Notes: generated from the sequence alone by a model not told the origin. DNA of 42,891 bases from an uncultured Bacteroidales bacterium (GCA_902778265.1 CACYXI010000042.1:1-42891), one strand, 5' to 3'. Numbered from the stretch's first letter, positions 1-8,458 are shown. Program-made: numbers and translations.

Positions 1-1
1 T

Positions 2-457
2 GACCTCAAGGACCTCTACATGGGCTTCCACTGTGGTAACACATGTTCTTCTTGCATGAAGAGCTGCGAAATCAAGTATCAGCTCATCCAGGCTCGTCTT
101 ATGAGTCCAGATATCACAAAGGGTACTCTCGAGGGTCAGATTGCTGCAGGCAAGTCAACAATGTTCCGCATCCAGTCTAACTCAGACTCTAAGCTTGTTT
201 CTTACATCGCTCAGGGTGAGTTCCTTGACATCGATCCATGCTCATTCGGTGGCATCGGCATCCACGCTATCCCTGGATTCGCACGTTTCTATCGTCACGT
301 CCTCGTTGGCAAGCGCTTCCCACACCATGGTGCTTACGCATTCGATCACGTTGGCAAGATTCTGTTCGAGGCTCTCCGTCTGCTCGGCGTTGAGGATATC
401 AACACACCTCTCCCAGCAGGTCAGCTCTACCCAGGTGAGAATCCATTCGCACTCTAA
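2..457 (+). CDS. L-fucose/L-arabinose isomerase family protein, C-terminal part
   Basis: The frame is open from the window edge to a TAA at 455-457, so only about the last 151 residues are visible. The segment has the family's C-terminal features: a Cys-rich stretch (GNTCSSCMKSC), a beta-rich region with IAQGEFLDIDPCSFGGIGIH, and GFARFYRHVLVGKRFPHHGA near the end. These match the C-terminal domain of the L-fucose/L-arabinose isomerase superfamily, which interconverts aldoses and ketoses in the cytoplasm using a divalent metal. The exact sugar cannot be told from this fragment. A rho-independent terminator follows directly, so this is the last gene of its transcript. The family assignment is fairly secure and the substrate is unknown. 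Confidence 0.75.
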   Translation, partial: DLKDLYMGFHCGNTCSSCMKSCEIKYQLIQARLMSPDITKGTLEGQIAAGKSTMFRIQSNSDSKLVSYIAQGEFLDIDPCSFGGIGIHAIPGFARFYRHVLVGKRFPHHGAYAFDHVGKILFEALRLLGVEDINTPLPAGQLYPGENPFAL

Positions 458-518
458 GATATAAGGTCAAAGGTCAAAAGCCTTAGACCTAAGTCCTTAT
501 CTTTAGACATAAAAAAAG

Positions 519-550
519 TCACCGCGGCATCATGTCGCGGTGATTTTTTA
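519..550. terminator. Rho-independent terminator after the sugar isomerase
   Basis: A perfect 8-bp stem (TCACCGCG at 519-526 with CGCGGTGA at 536-543) encloses a 9-nt loop. It is followed by a T run on the plus strand and preceded by an A run, so it could act in both directions for the convergent genes on either side. Confidence 0.85.
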
Positions 551-554
551 TTTT

Positions 555-590
555 ACGTGAGTTGGACGAAAATAAGCACCGAACTCACGT
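555..590. repeat. Short inverted repeat of the ACGTGAGTT family
   Basis: ACGTGAGTT at 555-563 and AACTCACGT at 582-590 form a perfect 9-bp inverted repeat with an 18-nt spacer. The same word, extended to TTAACGTGAGTTC, recurs at 13162 and at the ends of the 41010-41177 element, so this is one of several related intergenic repeats. It lies between the isomerase terminator and the end of the convergent thioredoxin-fold gene. Confidence 0.6.
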
Positions 591-623
591 TAGATTAATC
601 TTTGCAATTATATAATAGACAGT

Positions 624-815
624 CTAATTCTCTTTTCTTTTTTTCATATACTTCTCCAATTTCTCCGCAGGGATATAATTCTTCAATGCCTCAAAGAATT
701 CTCTAAGACCAACACTTTTATTTTCAACTTTACCATCTGGAGATATAATAAAGAACGTAGGAATTCCCATCACGCCATATTTCTGTGTTATTTCCATTGC
801 AGACTTATGGTCGTT
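624..815 (-). pseudogene. Detached C-terminal remnant of the thioredoxin-fold protein gene
   Basis: After the TGA at 816-818 the same minus-strand frame stays open to a TAG at 624-626 and codes for 63 residues. They begin NDHKSAMEITQKYGVMG and continue IPTFFIISPDGKVENKSVG. This corresponds residue for residue to the C-terminus of the intact paralog (3754-5415), including the Ile-Pro-Thr cis-proline motif of the thioredoxin fold. The stretch has no start of its own and looks like the severed end of one longer gene (624-3593). Confidence 0.8.
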
Positions 816-3593
816 TCATTCATGCCAGCTTACTTCGCCTAACGGCTTTTTCTTCCATACCTTTTCCATGTCGGTTGAAATTGTTATCATCTCGAATCTA
901 TCCTTGTTTTCCTTGTACAGTTCCTCAAGAACAGGTTTTGCCATATGACATGGACCGCAGCTTAGTCCACTGAATTCCAGAATCGTATATTTACCTGAGC
1001 CTACAAACTCATTAAGATGATGTGGTTTATCGTCATAGTCGTACAACTCAAAGTCCACCATCATCTCTCCTTCATGAACAACATTTGTGTCTTTTTCCCC
1101 TTGTTCTTCTTCAACAGCATCTTTTGAAGTATTGTATGCAAGCTCCATTGTTGCAATATCTTCCAAATCCTTTATGCCAGTTTTTGAATCAATATCGCTG
1201 ATATCATAAGCCCATATTTGTGGAATCTCTTCGCGATAATAATCATCATTGAAGAGGTACAAGGTCTTTGCATCGTCAGAAAGCATGATACGCCGACCTA
1301 TATGATCAAGCTTTATTACCTTCTTATGCAGCCTGCCATTCCAATCGTATATCTCTACAATATCTCCATTTTGGGCTCGCGCTGCAATATCATTAGGCTT
1401 TGCCAAAAGATTGTCACCCGGTTTTAGCACCTTACCATATATATTTCTGTCCAATAGAAGGGTATACACATGGTCGTTGGTCGTTTCTATGTTTATTTTC
1501 TTGGGATTCCAATCAATAGTTGGCGGCATCATAATATCATCACTTTGATGATATATAGGATATTCATCGTATAAAAATTTGACTATATGGATTCTGTCAC
1601 CTTCAATAGTAAAAATAAAAGCAAATCTTCCATCAGGTCGCCTAAAGAGATAATGTCCTTTTCCATTTCCATATAAATAAGAACTCTCGGTATAGACCCT
1701 GAATTTTGTCAATTCATCAGCCTCTATGCCATCTTCATAATCCCATTTTAAGGGAGTGTAAGTCTGTTTTTTGAAGTTTACAATTGACATAATGCTTTGT
1801 GGTTCCATTTTAGCAGTTTCTATTTCTTTGGAGCCTAATGTCAAATAAGTGGAATCTGACAAGGGATAGAATTTCATTCCTTCAGAAATGAAATTTTCTA
1901 ATTTGGATATGTCATATTTTTGCCATTTCGTAGAATCTGATATACTTTCAATACTACTTGCATCGGGAATAATAGTGACCGAACGACTTGTCCGGAAATG
2001 GCTGTCCTTGATGATTAATGAATTATTTTTACCTTTGGCATATTCCAGCCATATATAATCTGATCGTTTACGGAAAAGCATTTTGTGAGCATCCCAACCA
2101 TCCATACCGAATTTACCGATATAAATACTAGGAGCTCCAAAGGCATTTTCAAAAAAGAGAACATTATTGATAAGAAATCTGGGATGCATAGATTCATTGC
2201 CCTCTGCCATTTTTATTGGTTGACCTTTTAGGACAACGTATTGTATATCAGCCTTCGGCGTTGTAGCATTTTCACAATAGTTTATGCCAGAACCTGATAC
2301 GAAAGTCCTTTTTCCCAGGTTTCGGGTATTCCATTGGGTGTAGCCCAAATTCTTTTTATCGTCAATATCCCATACCGTATTTGTCTTTTTCACTTCTAAA
2401 TTATATCCCTTGATATAGCTGTTGGGCATTTTGAGATATATGACACCAGCCTCTGCTTTTTCGGTTTCCCAAGGATAGAATGCCGCTTTGTTCTCGTCAG
2501 TAGAGAAACCTATGCGCCATGCCTTTATGCTCTCGCTTGAAACTGACATTTCAAGTAGATTCATTTTTGTGAAGTATAAATCTTGCTTAAGCTTGTTTGT
2601 CTCTTTCAGTTCTGCACGATATGTTCCGTCTTCTAATTGGGTGTTGAGATGCAGAATCACAGGACATCCGGCAGGTATTATCCTATTTGACTTATCTGAC
2701 ATTTCAATAGTCCCGTTCGTCTTGGCTACACAAACGGTATAGACTTCTGTGTGAGCATCCACCTCATAGCTCTTTTCTGCATCATAGAAGGTACACCAGC
2801 CACCATCCCGTTCCGATGTGCTTATTGCTTTCCTTTTCAAAACGACAGGCTCTTCTGCCTTGAGCGTATCTGCCGTCTGTGGAATCTTCTTCCGAAGTTC
2901 CATAACCTTATTTGAGCAAGTCGCATCCCAGTCATCTTCCTTTTTATCTACATATTCAGCCTTTTCAAGCATTGGCTTAAGTTTGCTCTCAAATATTTCG
3001 CTATATTGCCTGTCCTTCATGAAGTCGTACAATACCTCCACGTAATTCTTCGACAAGTCCTTCTGTTTTTCTATCAGTTCTTCTCTTTCTTTCAAAAGGG
3101 ATTTCTTTTCACGTTCCTTCTTGCTATATAATTTCTCTTCAATATCGTAGAGTCTGTTTTGGATGCCTTGATAACCTGCAATGTCATTCATCTCTACTTG
3201 CTGATAAGCATTCCATTCCTTTTGTAAGGGATTGTCATTCTTCACAAGCCAAGTAGATGGATGTGTTCCATTGCCTGTAATTGTCGTTTTAGTTCCTGGT
3301 GAAACATATATTGTGAGGGAGTCTATGCAGGGATAGAGGAAAAGACTATACTTTTCATCTCCTTTCATCATCTTCTCAAAACGAAACTTTCCCTTCTTTA
3401 TCTGGGTTACAGTCTTCTGCTTGCCGCTATACTTGCCGGCAGAGCCATAGAGAATAACGTCACAGCCATCAGGAATGTTCTTGATAGTTCCCTCAATAAT
3501 GCAGACAGAATCATTGGCAGAGAAGTTATTCGTTTTTGCCAAGGCATCCAGTACTACGAATGCAAAGAGTAAAAGGATAATGTTTCGTTTCAT
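816..3593 (-). CDS. Exported DUF4369-like/propeller/thioredoxin-fold protein, truncated by an in-frame stop
   Basis: The 925-residue product begins with a signal peptide (MKRNIILLLFAFVVLDALA). A DUF4369-like beta domain follows (about residues 30-110), then a charged helical or coiled-coil stretch (about 140-200), a long beta-rich region that resembles a six-bladed propeller (about 440-830), and a thioredoxin-like domain with CGPC at residues 879-882. It is expected to act in the cell envelope as a TlpA-type thiol-disulfide oxidoreductase; the substrate is unknown. The tandem neighbour at 3754-5415 is a paralog sharing the propeller and thioredoxin parts. The frame stops at TGA (816-818) exactly where the paralog has Trp (WHEWNDHK), which removes the cis-Pro strand. 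The product is therefore probably inactive unless the stop is a sequencing error. The ATG at 3591-3593 is the only plausible start. Confidence 0.8.
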   Translation of the reverse strand: MKRNIILLLFAFVVLDALAKTNNFSANDSVCIIEGTIKNIPDGCDVILYGSAGKYSGKQKTVTQIKKGKFRFEKMMKGDEKYSLFLYPCIDSLTIYVSPGTKTTITGNGTHPSTWLVKNDNPLQKEWNAYQQVEMNDIAGYQGIQNRLYDIEEKLYSKKEREKKSLLKEREELIEKQKDLSKNYVEVLYDFMKDRQYSEIFESKLKPMLEKAEYVDKKEDDWDATCSNKVMELRKKIPQTADTLKAEEPVVLKRKAISTSERDGGWCTFYDAEKSYEVDAHTEVYTVCVAKTNGTIEMSDKSNRIIPAGCPVILHLNTQLEDGTYRAELKETNKLKQDLYFTKMNLLEMSVSSESIKAWRIGFSTDENKAAFYPWETEKAEAGVIYLKMPNSYIKGYNLEVKKTNTVWDIDDKKNLGYTQWNTRNLGKRTFVSGSGINYCENATTPKADIQYVVLKGQPIKMAEGNESMHPRFLINNVLFFENAFGAPSIYIGKFGMDGWDAHKMLFRKRSDYIWLEYAKGKNNSLIIKDSHFRTSRSVTIIPDASSIESISDSTKWQKYDISKLENFISEGMKFYPLSDSTYLTLGSKEIETAKMEPQSIMSIVNFKKQTYTPLKWDYEDGIEADELTKFRVYTESSYLYGNGKGHYLFRRPDGRFAFIFTIEGDRIHIVKFLYDEYPIYHQSDDIMMPPTIDWNPKKINIETTNDHVYTLLLDRNIYGKVLKPGDNLLAKPNDIAARAQNGDIVEIYDWNGRLHKKVIKLDHIGRRIMLSDDAKTLYLFNDDYYREEIPQIWAYDISDIDSKTGIKDLEDIATMELAYNTSKDAVEEEQGEKDTNVVHEGEMMVDFELYDYDDKPHHLNEFVGSGKYTILEFSGLSCGPCHMAKPVLEELYKENKDRFEMITISTDMEKVWKKKPLGEVSWHE

Positions 3594-3648
3594 AAAACAA
3601 TATCAGAATATATCCATCTACAGATGGGTAATAAAGTTAGTTTTACAC

Positions 3649-3685
3649 GCCTACTCTTAGTTACAGATTTTCGGCAACCTCTGTT
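3649..3685. repeat. 37-bp repeat, copy 1
   Basis: This 37-bp stretch is identical to 5438-5474. It lies 55 nt upstream of the ATG of the downstream paralog. On the minus strand it contains ACAGA and TCTGT facing each other around a 12-nt interior, so a small hairpin is possible. It may be a shared leader element copied together with the gene when the tandem pair arose. Confidence 0.8.
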
Positions 3686-3753
3686 AGCTCACCGTTGACT
3701 TTATTGTGACTCTATCACTTGACAATGGTTCGTAAATGTTGATATTCCTTATT

Positions 3754-5415
3754 TTAATTATTTATTAATTTATTCACTTCTTCTGTTGAGATATATTCTT
3801 TCAAATTCTTCATAAGACTATCAACTCCTATACATTTTTTCTCAATTTTGCCATTCGAAGTAATAATGAAAAAAGTTGGTATTGCGTAAACTCCGTATGC
3901 TGCTCTTATTACAGTACCTTGCTTATGGTCGTTCCATTCGTGCCAACTAACTTCACCCACAGGCTTTTTTTTCCACAGTTTCTCGCGGTCTGTGGAAACC
4001 GTAATAATTTCAAAATGATTTTTGTATTTTGAATAGAATTTCTCAAGCATTGGTCTAGCCTGTTGGCATGGACCGCAGTTTATCCCACTAAACTCTATTA
4101 TAATATATTTGCCCTTGTTAAGGAATTCATTGAGATGATGCAGATTATCATTATAGTCGTAAAGTTCAAAATCTATCATTGTATCGCCTTCGTTAACATT
4201 TTTCTGTTGTATCTCTGTTTCCTTTGTAGTTGGTTCGGAAAAACTTGCAACATCAATAGCACGTGCATTTTCTGTTCCGATGGCATCAACCTCAGGAAGT
4301 TTATCTAGGTTGCTTAAATCATAAACCCAAATTCGAGAGCTATTATCTTCAAGATCTTTATATAAAAGATAAAGTTTCCGACCGTCATCAGAAAGCAATA
4401 TGTTTTGCCCATAATGATCAAGATAGATTACGTTCCTTTTATTTCCATTCCAATCGTATAATTCAACGACATTGCCATAACTCCAAGGCCTATTTTCACC
4501 TCTGAGGTATATTTTTTTCAACTTTGCACCATTCTTATCTGAATCTAACAAAAGGAGTGATATAATTTCATTCGTTGTCGCACATCTTATTTCTTCCGAA
4601 CTGAATTCTAACATTTGCTTATTCATACCATCGCTTTTATATTTAGGATAATCCGAATATAGATACTTTAGTATATTTACCTTATCCCTATCTATCGTAA
4701 AGATGAATGCAAATCTTCTTTCACGCATCTTATAGAGGTATCTGTCACAACCATTTGTAAAAACCTGACTATTGTCCGTATAGACAGAATTTTTCACATA
4801 TGCATTTACCGTATCAATACCATCATTAGGCCAATAGTCCAGAGGGATTAATTTGTTGTTCTTATAATCAACAATCGTCAAAATATGATTCCAGTTATCT
4901 TTTGGAGCACCTCCAAGAAGTATTTTGTTGTTTGGCATCAATGCAAAATTACTACTTCTAAACTTCAAATTAGGTATTGTTGATAAATCAAAAACTTTCC
5001 ATGATGTTCTATTGTTGATATCTGCAATACTTTTTGTATTAGGCGCGATTGTCAATTTCTGCAAGCGCATATTTTTTTGCATTACGATATCCATACGAAG
5101 CAATGAATGATCGTATCCTTTGGCATACCTCTGCATAGTCGTCCTGTCTGTTTTGAAAAATTCCAATTCAATTCCATTATTGTTCCATTTGTTGTCCTTC
5201 AACACATGAGCATACCCACTAGGTTCTCCATACATTTCCGAAGAAATAAATATATCGTCTAGGACAAATCTTACATTTTTTAATTCATTGGCAGCAGAAA
5301 TTTGCACTTCTTGGCCGACTAACCTTATGGTATGTGTCTTCTTAGGAGCATAATTAGCCTTTGAAAATAGTGATACAAATGTACAAGCAATAAATATTAT
5401 TAGATATCGTTTCAT
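3754..5415 (-). CDS. Exported propeller/thioredoxin-fold protein (TlpA-like), intact paralog
   Basis: The 553-residue protein starts at ATG 5413-5415; the longer frame would begin with TTG. A signal peptide (MKRYLIIFIACTFVSLFSKA) leads into a beta-rich region of about 350 residues that looks like a six-bladed propeller (recurring strands such as YDWNG and ILLSDDGRKLYLL). A thioredoxin-like domain follows, with CGPC at 447-450 and IPTFFIITSNG further on. It is likely an envelope thiol-disulfide oxidoreductase of the TlpA/ResA group, partner unknown. It lacks the N-terminal DUF4369-like and coiled-coil parts of its downstream paralog. The two genes are 160 nt apart, each preceded by the same 37-bp element, and are probably expressed from the promoter near 5664. 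The fold is well supported; the physiological role is inferred. Confidence 0.8.
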   Translation of the reverse strand: MKRYLIIFIACTFVSLFSKANYAPKKTHTIRLVGQEVQISAANELKNVRFVLDDIFISSEMYGEPSGYAHVLKDNKWNNNGIELEFFKTDRTTMQRYAKGYDHSLLRMDIVMQKNMRLQKLTIAPNTKSIADINNRTSWKVFDLSTIPNLKFRSSNFALMPNNKILLGGAPKDNWNHILTIVDYKNNKLIPLDYWPNDGIDTVNAYVKNSVYTDNSQVFTNGCDRYLYKMRERRFAFIFTIDRDKVNILKYLYSDYPKYKSDGMNKQMLEFSSEEIRCATTNEIISLLLLDSDKNGAKLKKIYLRGENRPWSYGNVVELYDWNGNKRNVIYLDHYGQNILLSDDGRKLYLLYKDLEDNSSRIWVYDLSNLDKLPEVDAIGTENARAIDVASFSEPTTKETEIQQKNVNEGDTMIDFELYDYNDNLHHLNEFLNKGKYIIIEFSGINCGPCQQARPMLEKFYSKYKNHFEIITVSTDREKLWKKKPVGEVSWHEWNDHKQGTVIRAAYGVYAIPTFFIITSNGKIEKKCIGVDSLMKNLKEYISTEEVNKLINN

Positions 5416-5437
5416 ATGTTTCAATTTCGTTTATAAA

Positions 5438-5474
5438 GCCTACTCTTAGTTACAGATTTTCGGCAACCTCTGTT
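5438..5474. repeat. 37-bp repeat, copy 2
   Basis: Identical to 3649-3685. This copy lies 22 nt upstream of the ATG of the intact paralog, within the presumed 5' untranslated leader, since the promoter is near 5664. Exact conservation over 37 bp in noncoding DNA, while the coding regions have diverged strongly, suggests either selection or recent conversion. Confidence 0.8.
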
Positions 5475-5656
5475 TGCTCGTCATTAGTTGTAGGTAAGCA
5501 CATCTTACTGTAATCTTAACTACATTAGTGACTCTTGTTTAAACGTAGCAAATTATAATTTAGAATTAAAGTTTTTGCTATTTCCTAAAGATCAGATTCC
5601 AAAACACCATGTTTTAGTTATATTTGTTTAAGTTGGAGTTAGGAAACGGACTTGAA

Positions 5657-5690
5657 ATGTATGCAAAGATAATAACAAGTTTGCATACAT
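5657..5690 (-). promoter_or_regulatory. Promoter -7 box overlapping an 11-bp inverted repeat (possible operator)
   Basis: ATGTATGCAAA (5657-5667) and TTTGCATACAT (5680-5690) form a perfect 11-bp inverted repeat with a 12-nt spacer. On the minus strand the left arm and spacer contain TATCTTTG (5664-5671), a good Bacteroidetes -7 box. A TTGG (5693-5696) lies about 21 nt upstream in place of the -33 TTTG. Transcription would enter the thioredoxin-fold pair through a leader of about 240 nt. The symmetry placed over the core promoter suggests a regulator binding site. Confidence 0.55.
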
Positions 5691-5699
5691 AGCCAACAT

Positions 5700-6050
5700 T
5701 CGCAATAATTTAACAATTCCCTCTCCATTTTTTAATACTATTTAGTAAATGAATAATATGCGATTGATGATATGCGCGCAATTACTGCAAACGTTTCGTG
5801 CAAAGGTCTATTTTGCATTCAAGAAATTGAAGAATATACGGATTTACTATTTGCATTCTATAGTTTTTCCTTCAAAAACACATCATTACCCCATTATATT
5901 TCCTATAACTCCACATTACAATTCGATGGGTTCGTCTAATTTGTTGCTATGCCTTCACAACCTATTTCCGTTTTTAATTCGTTGTTAAAACGTTTCGATT
6001 GGTATTTTTTTTATGCAATAACGAATTAAACGAATTGAAACTTATAAATA
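5700..6050. other. AT-rich intergenic stretch without a supported gene
   Basis: No frame here has a credible protein; the longest small frame (5749-5988) has no recognisable domain and is skewed in composition. The DNA is AT-rich with scattered TTGCATTC-like words. It separates the thioredoxin-fold pair from the flotillin gene. Nothing further could be recognised. Confidence 0.5.
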
Positions 6051-6057
6051 ACGCAAA

Positions 6058-6102
6058 GTCGCAAAGCCACGAAGATAATAAATATCTCTGCAACTTTGCG
6101 AC
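6058..6102. terminator. Hairpin of the GTCGCAAAG/CTTTGCGAC type after the flotillin gene
   Basis: GTCGCAAAG (6058-6066) pairs perfectly with CTTTGCGAC (6094-6102). A closely related hairpin follows the YfhO gene (34921-34959), and related words occur in the 29.1-kb tandem repeat. The position just beyond the flotillin stop fits a transcription terminator made from a genome-wide repeat. Confidence 0.55.
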
Positions 6103-6132
6103 CTTGTGTTTATAATCTTTATACTTTACACT

Positions 6133-7680
6133 TTACTCTTTACTCTCTTTTCCCTCTTTTGCTTCAGGCTCAGCCTCTTCCTCAGCCTTCTTGCCGAGAT
6201 ATGAAGGCAATGACATTCCTGCCTGGTCGAAGAGATCCTGCAATGGAGGAACTGACTTCATGAGTCCGCTTACGAAGTTGGCTGTTGAGCCTTTACCATC
6301 GGCACTTGCACCTGAATCCCAAACTGTTACCTTATCGATATTGATACCCTTAACAGCCTCAACCTGAGTCTTGACAAGCTCTGGAAGCTTTTCGAGCAAG
6401 AGCAGAGTGTAAGCCTTAGTAGCATCGCCACCTGCAGCCTGAATCATCTTGTCGTAACCCTGTGCTTGCTTAGAGAGCTGCTCATAAAGACCCTTAGCCT
6501 GAGCCTCCATCTTTGCATAGATGGCAGCAGCCTCACCCTGAGCCTTTACCTTGATAGCCTCAGCCTCACCCTGAGCCTTGATAGCTACTGCGTCAGCCTC
6601 ACCTTTGGCGTTGATGGCAAGAGCGTCAGCCTGACCTTTTGCCATAACACGACGCTGCTCAGCCTCAGCCTCAGCAGAGATGACAATACGTTTCTTCTCA
6701 ATATCCTGTGCAACAAGCACGTTAGCAGCCTGAGTGCTACGCTCACGCTCAGCACGAGCAAGCTCCGCCTTCTGCTCTGCAGCATAAGCCTCCTCAAGAG
6801 CCTTAGCCTGCGCAATCTTCTCGGCAGCAACTGCCTTACGTTGTGCCTCAGCCTCAGCAGAACGACGCTCAGCATCAGAGTTAGCAATCTCAACCCTTGC
6901 CTGGTTCTCACCAGCAACAGCCTTTGCGTTAGCCTCAGAAGTACGGATACGTGTTTCCTTCTGTGCCTCAGCCTCACCAATAAGACCTATCTTATCCTGC
7001 TCTGCCACAGACACCTTTGCCTCATTGTTAGCCTTTGCCTTACCTGTCTGACCGAGTTTGTCCTGCTCTGCCACACGAACCTTAGCCTCGTTGATAGCCT
7101 TTGCAGCAGCCTCCTGACCAAGAGCCTCGATATAGCCAGACTCGTCATTGATATCAGTTACGTTTACGTTGATAAGTCGGAGACCTATCTTTTTCAGCTC
7201 AACCTCCACGTTGCCAGAGATAGCCTCAAGGAACTTATCACGGTCTGAGTTCAGTTCCTCGATACTCATTGTAGCGATAACCAGACGCAACTGACCAAAG
7301 AGAATATCACGAGCGAGTTCCTGAATCTGCTGTGCACTAAGTCCGAGCAAGCGCTCTGCAGCAGCGGTCATGCACTCGTCATCGGTAGAGATACCCACGG
7401 TGAATCGACAAGGCACATCCACACGGATATTCTGACGAGACAAGGCGTTGGTGAGGTTCGCATCAATACTGATAGGTGTCAGAGAGAGATACGCATAGTC
7501 CTCGATGATAGGCCACACGAAAGCGCCTCCACCATGAACGCACTTAGCCGATTTCTTACTTCCGCTACCACCATAGATCACCAGGATCTTGTCTGATGGA
7601 CAACGACGATAGCGATTAATCACAGCTGCGAAGAGTACCACAAGTACTATTACGCCAACAATTGGTAATGCCATTTCCAT
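6133..7680 (-). CDS. Flotillin family protein
   Basis: The 515-residue protein has one N-terminal membrane segment (about residues 5-22, PIVGVIVLVVLFAAVI). A PHB/SPFH domain follows (about 25-195), then a very long Ala/Glu/Lys-rich helical region with repeats such as AEAEAQRKAVAAEK and KGEADAVAIKAQGEAEA (about 200-400), and a C-terminal flotillin tail with LLLEKLPELV. Flotillins oligomerise on the inner face of the membrane and organise lipid microdomains. The upstream gene encodes an NfeD/YuaF-like protein, the usual flotillin partner, which strengthens the call. The two are separated by a palindromic repeat element (7693-7885) that would lie in the shared mRNA. The last codons run into a TAAAGAGTAAAG-type simple repeat. 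Confidence 0.93.
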   Translation of the reverse strand: MEMALPIVGVIVLVVLFAAVINRYRRCPSDKILVIYGGSGSKKSAKCVHGGGAFVWPIIEDYAYLSLTPISIDANLTNALSRQNIRVDVPCRFTVGISTDDECMTAAAERLLGLSAQQIQELARDILFGQLRLVIATMSIEELNSDRDKFLEAISGNVEVELKKIGLRLINVNVTDINDESGYIEALGQEAAAKAINEAKVRVAEQDKLGQTGKAKANNEAKVSVAEQDKIGLIGEAEAQKETRIRTSEANAKAVAGENQARVEIANSDAERRSAEAEAQRKAVAAEKIAQAKALEEAYAAEQKAELARAERERSTQAANVLVAQDIEKKRIVISAEAEAEQRRVMAKGQADALAINAKGEADAVAIKAQGEAEAIKVKAQGEAAAIYAKMEAQAKGLYEQLSKQAQGYDKMIQAAGGDATKAYTLLLLEKLPELVKTQVEAVKGINIDKVTVWDSGASADGKGSTANFVSGLMKSVPPLQDLFDQAGMSLPSYLGKKAEEEAEPEAKEGKESKE

Positions 7681-7692
7681 AAAAAAAAAATG

Positions 7693-7885
7693 AGGCCTCT
7701 CCCCCCGCCCTCCCCCGCAGGGAGGGAGCCGTTTCGCTAAAGGAAAGGTTCAGCCAATGTTATAATATTATTTGATAAATCTATATTCTATATGTATTTC
7801 CACCCACCGCCTTCCGGCTTCCTCCCTACGGAGGGAAGTCCGATGTTGAGTACATCGGAGTATGTGCCAAGCGAGGGGAGAGGCT
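7693..7885. repeat. Palindromic C/G-run element between the flotillin and NfeD-like genes
   Basis: The left part (7693-7730) begins AGGCCTCTCCCCCC and matches dnaG-internal DNA at 19932-19969 with two differences in 38. The right part (7837-7871) contains TCCGATGTTGAGTACATCGGA and matches ftsZ-internal DNA at 17299-17333 with two differences in 35. The outer ends, GGCCTCTCCCC and GGGGAGAGGC, are inverted. It fills nearly the whole gap between two genes of one probable operon. Confidence 0.75.
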
Positions 7886-8458
7886 TTATTCCACCTTCAA
7901 CACCGTTCCTTCCACAGCCACAACCTTTACTCTCTTGCCAGTAGCAAAAGCCTCGCCTGTGCTCTCGGCATCAAATTCATGGATGCTTCCGTTAAGACTT
8001 ATCTGCACCTTACCCCTACCCTCGCCAGCGGCAGGGATGCGGAGATACACGTCACATGACTTGCCAACGCAGTCAGCAATCTTGTACGCGCCGTTATGCT
8101 CCAGTTTCTTCATCTTCTTGATAAGGAAGATTGTGGCATAGGAGAAAAGACAGCCCACGCAGATAGCCTGGAAATAGAGTACGGCCTTATTGCTGATGTC
8201 ATCATAGAAACTGACACCTGCCCAGCCGAATCCCACGAAGAAATTAACAAGCGAACGAACGGAGAACAGACTTGCCGCCCCACCCGTATCCATCGTGTCG
8301 CCGTCAAAATCGCCGACTTCAAAGTCAACATCGTGATCCATGCCTATCATCGTAAGGATAGCCTGTATCAAAAAAATTGTGGACGAAATAATTGCGCAGC
8401 CCCAAAAGACTTTCGCAGCAGGCTCTAAGCCCTGAAACCATGTTAATAGATCATTCAT
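7886..8458 (-). CDS. NfeD/YuaF-like membrane protein, flotillin partner
   Basis: The protein has 190 residues from ATG 8456-8458; the longer frame would start with TTG. Hydrophobic segments lie at about residues 12-38 and 68-110 (FFVGFGWAGVSFYDD, YFQAICVGCLFSYATIFLI). The C-terminal 70 residues form a beta-rich, OB-like domain (GKSCDVYLRIPAAGEGRGKVQISLNG, RVKVVAVEGTVLKVE). This layout and the adjacent flotillin gene match the NfeD/YuaF family, whose members sit in the membrane and work with flotillins. The nuclease gene ends 34 nt upstream on the same strand. The family call is fairly secure; a function beyond flotillin association is not shown by the sequence. Confidence 0.8.
   Translation of the reverse strand: MNDLLTWFQGLEPAAKVFWGCAIISSTIFLIQAILTMIGMDHDVDFEVGDFDGDTMDTGGAASLFSVRSLVNFFVGFGWAGVSFYDDISNKAVLYFQAICVGCLFSYATIFLIKKMKKLEHNGAYKIADCVGKSCDVYLRIPAAGEGRGKVQISLNGSIHEFDAESTGEAFATGKRVKVVAVEGTVLKVE

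Noticed and set aside
816-818. TGA read as Trp or selenocysteine
   Set aside because: No sign of recoding elsewhere in the window, and the paralog has an ordinary Trp here; a nonsense change or sequence error is simpler.
5749-5988. Small open frame of 79 codons in the 5.7-6.0 kb gap
   Set aside because: No recognisable domain, hydrophobic and His/Pro-rich by chance composition, no promoter or ribosome site, and located in AT-rich noncoding DNA.
6466-7248. Long plus-strand frame opposite flotillin (Leu/Ser-rich)
   Set aside because: It is the reverse-strand shadow of the Ala/Glu-rich flotillin repeats; its composition is an artefact of that codon pattern.
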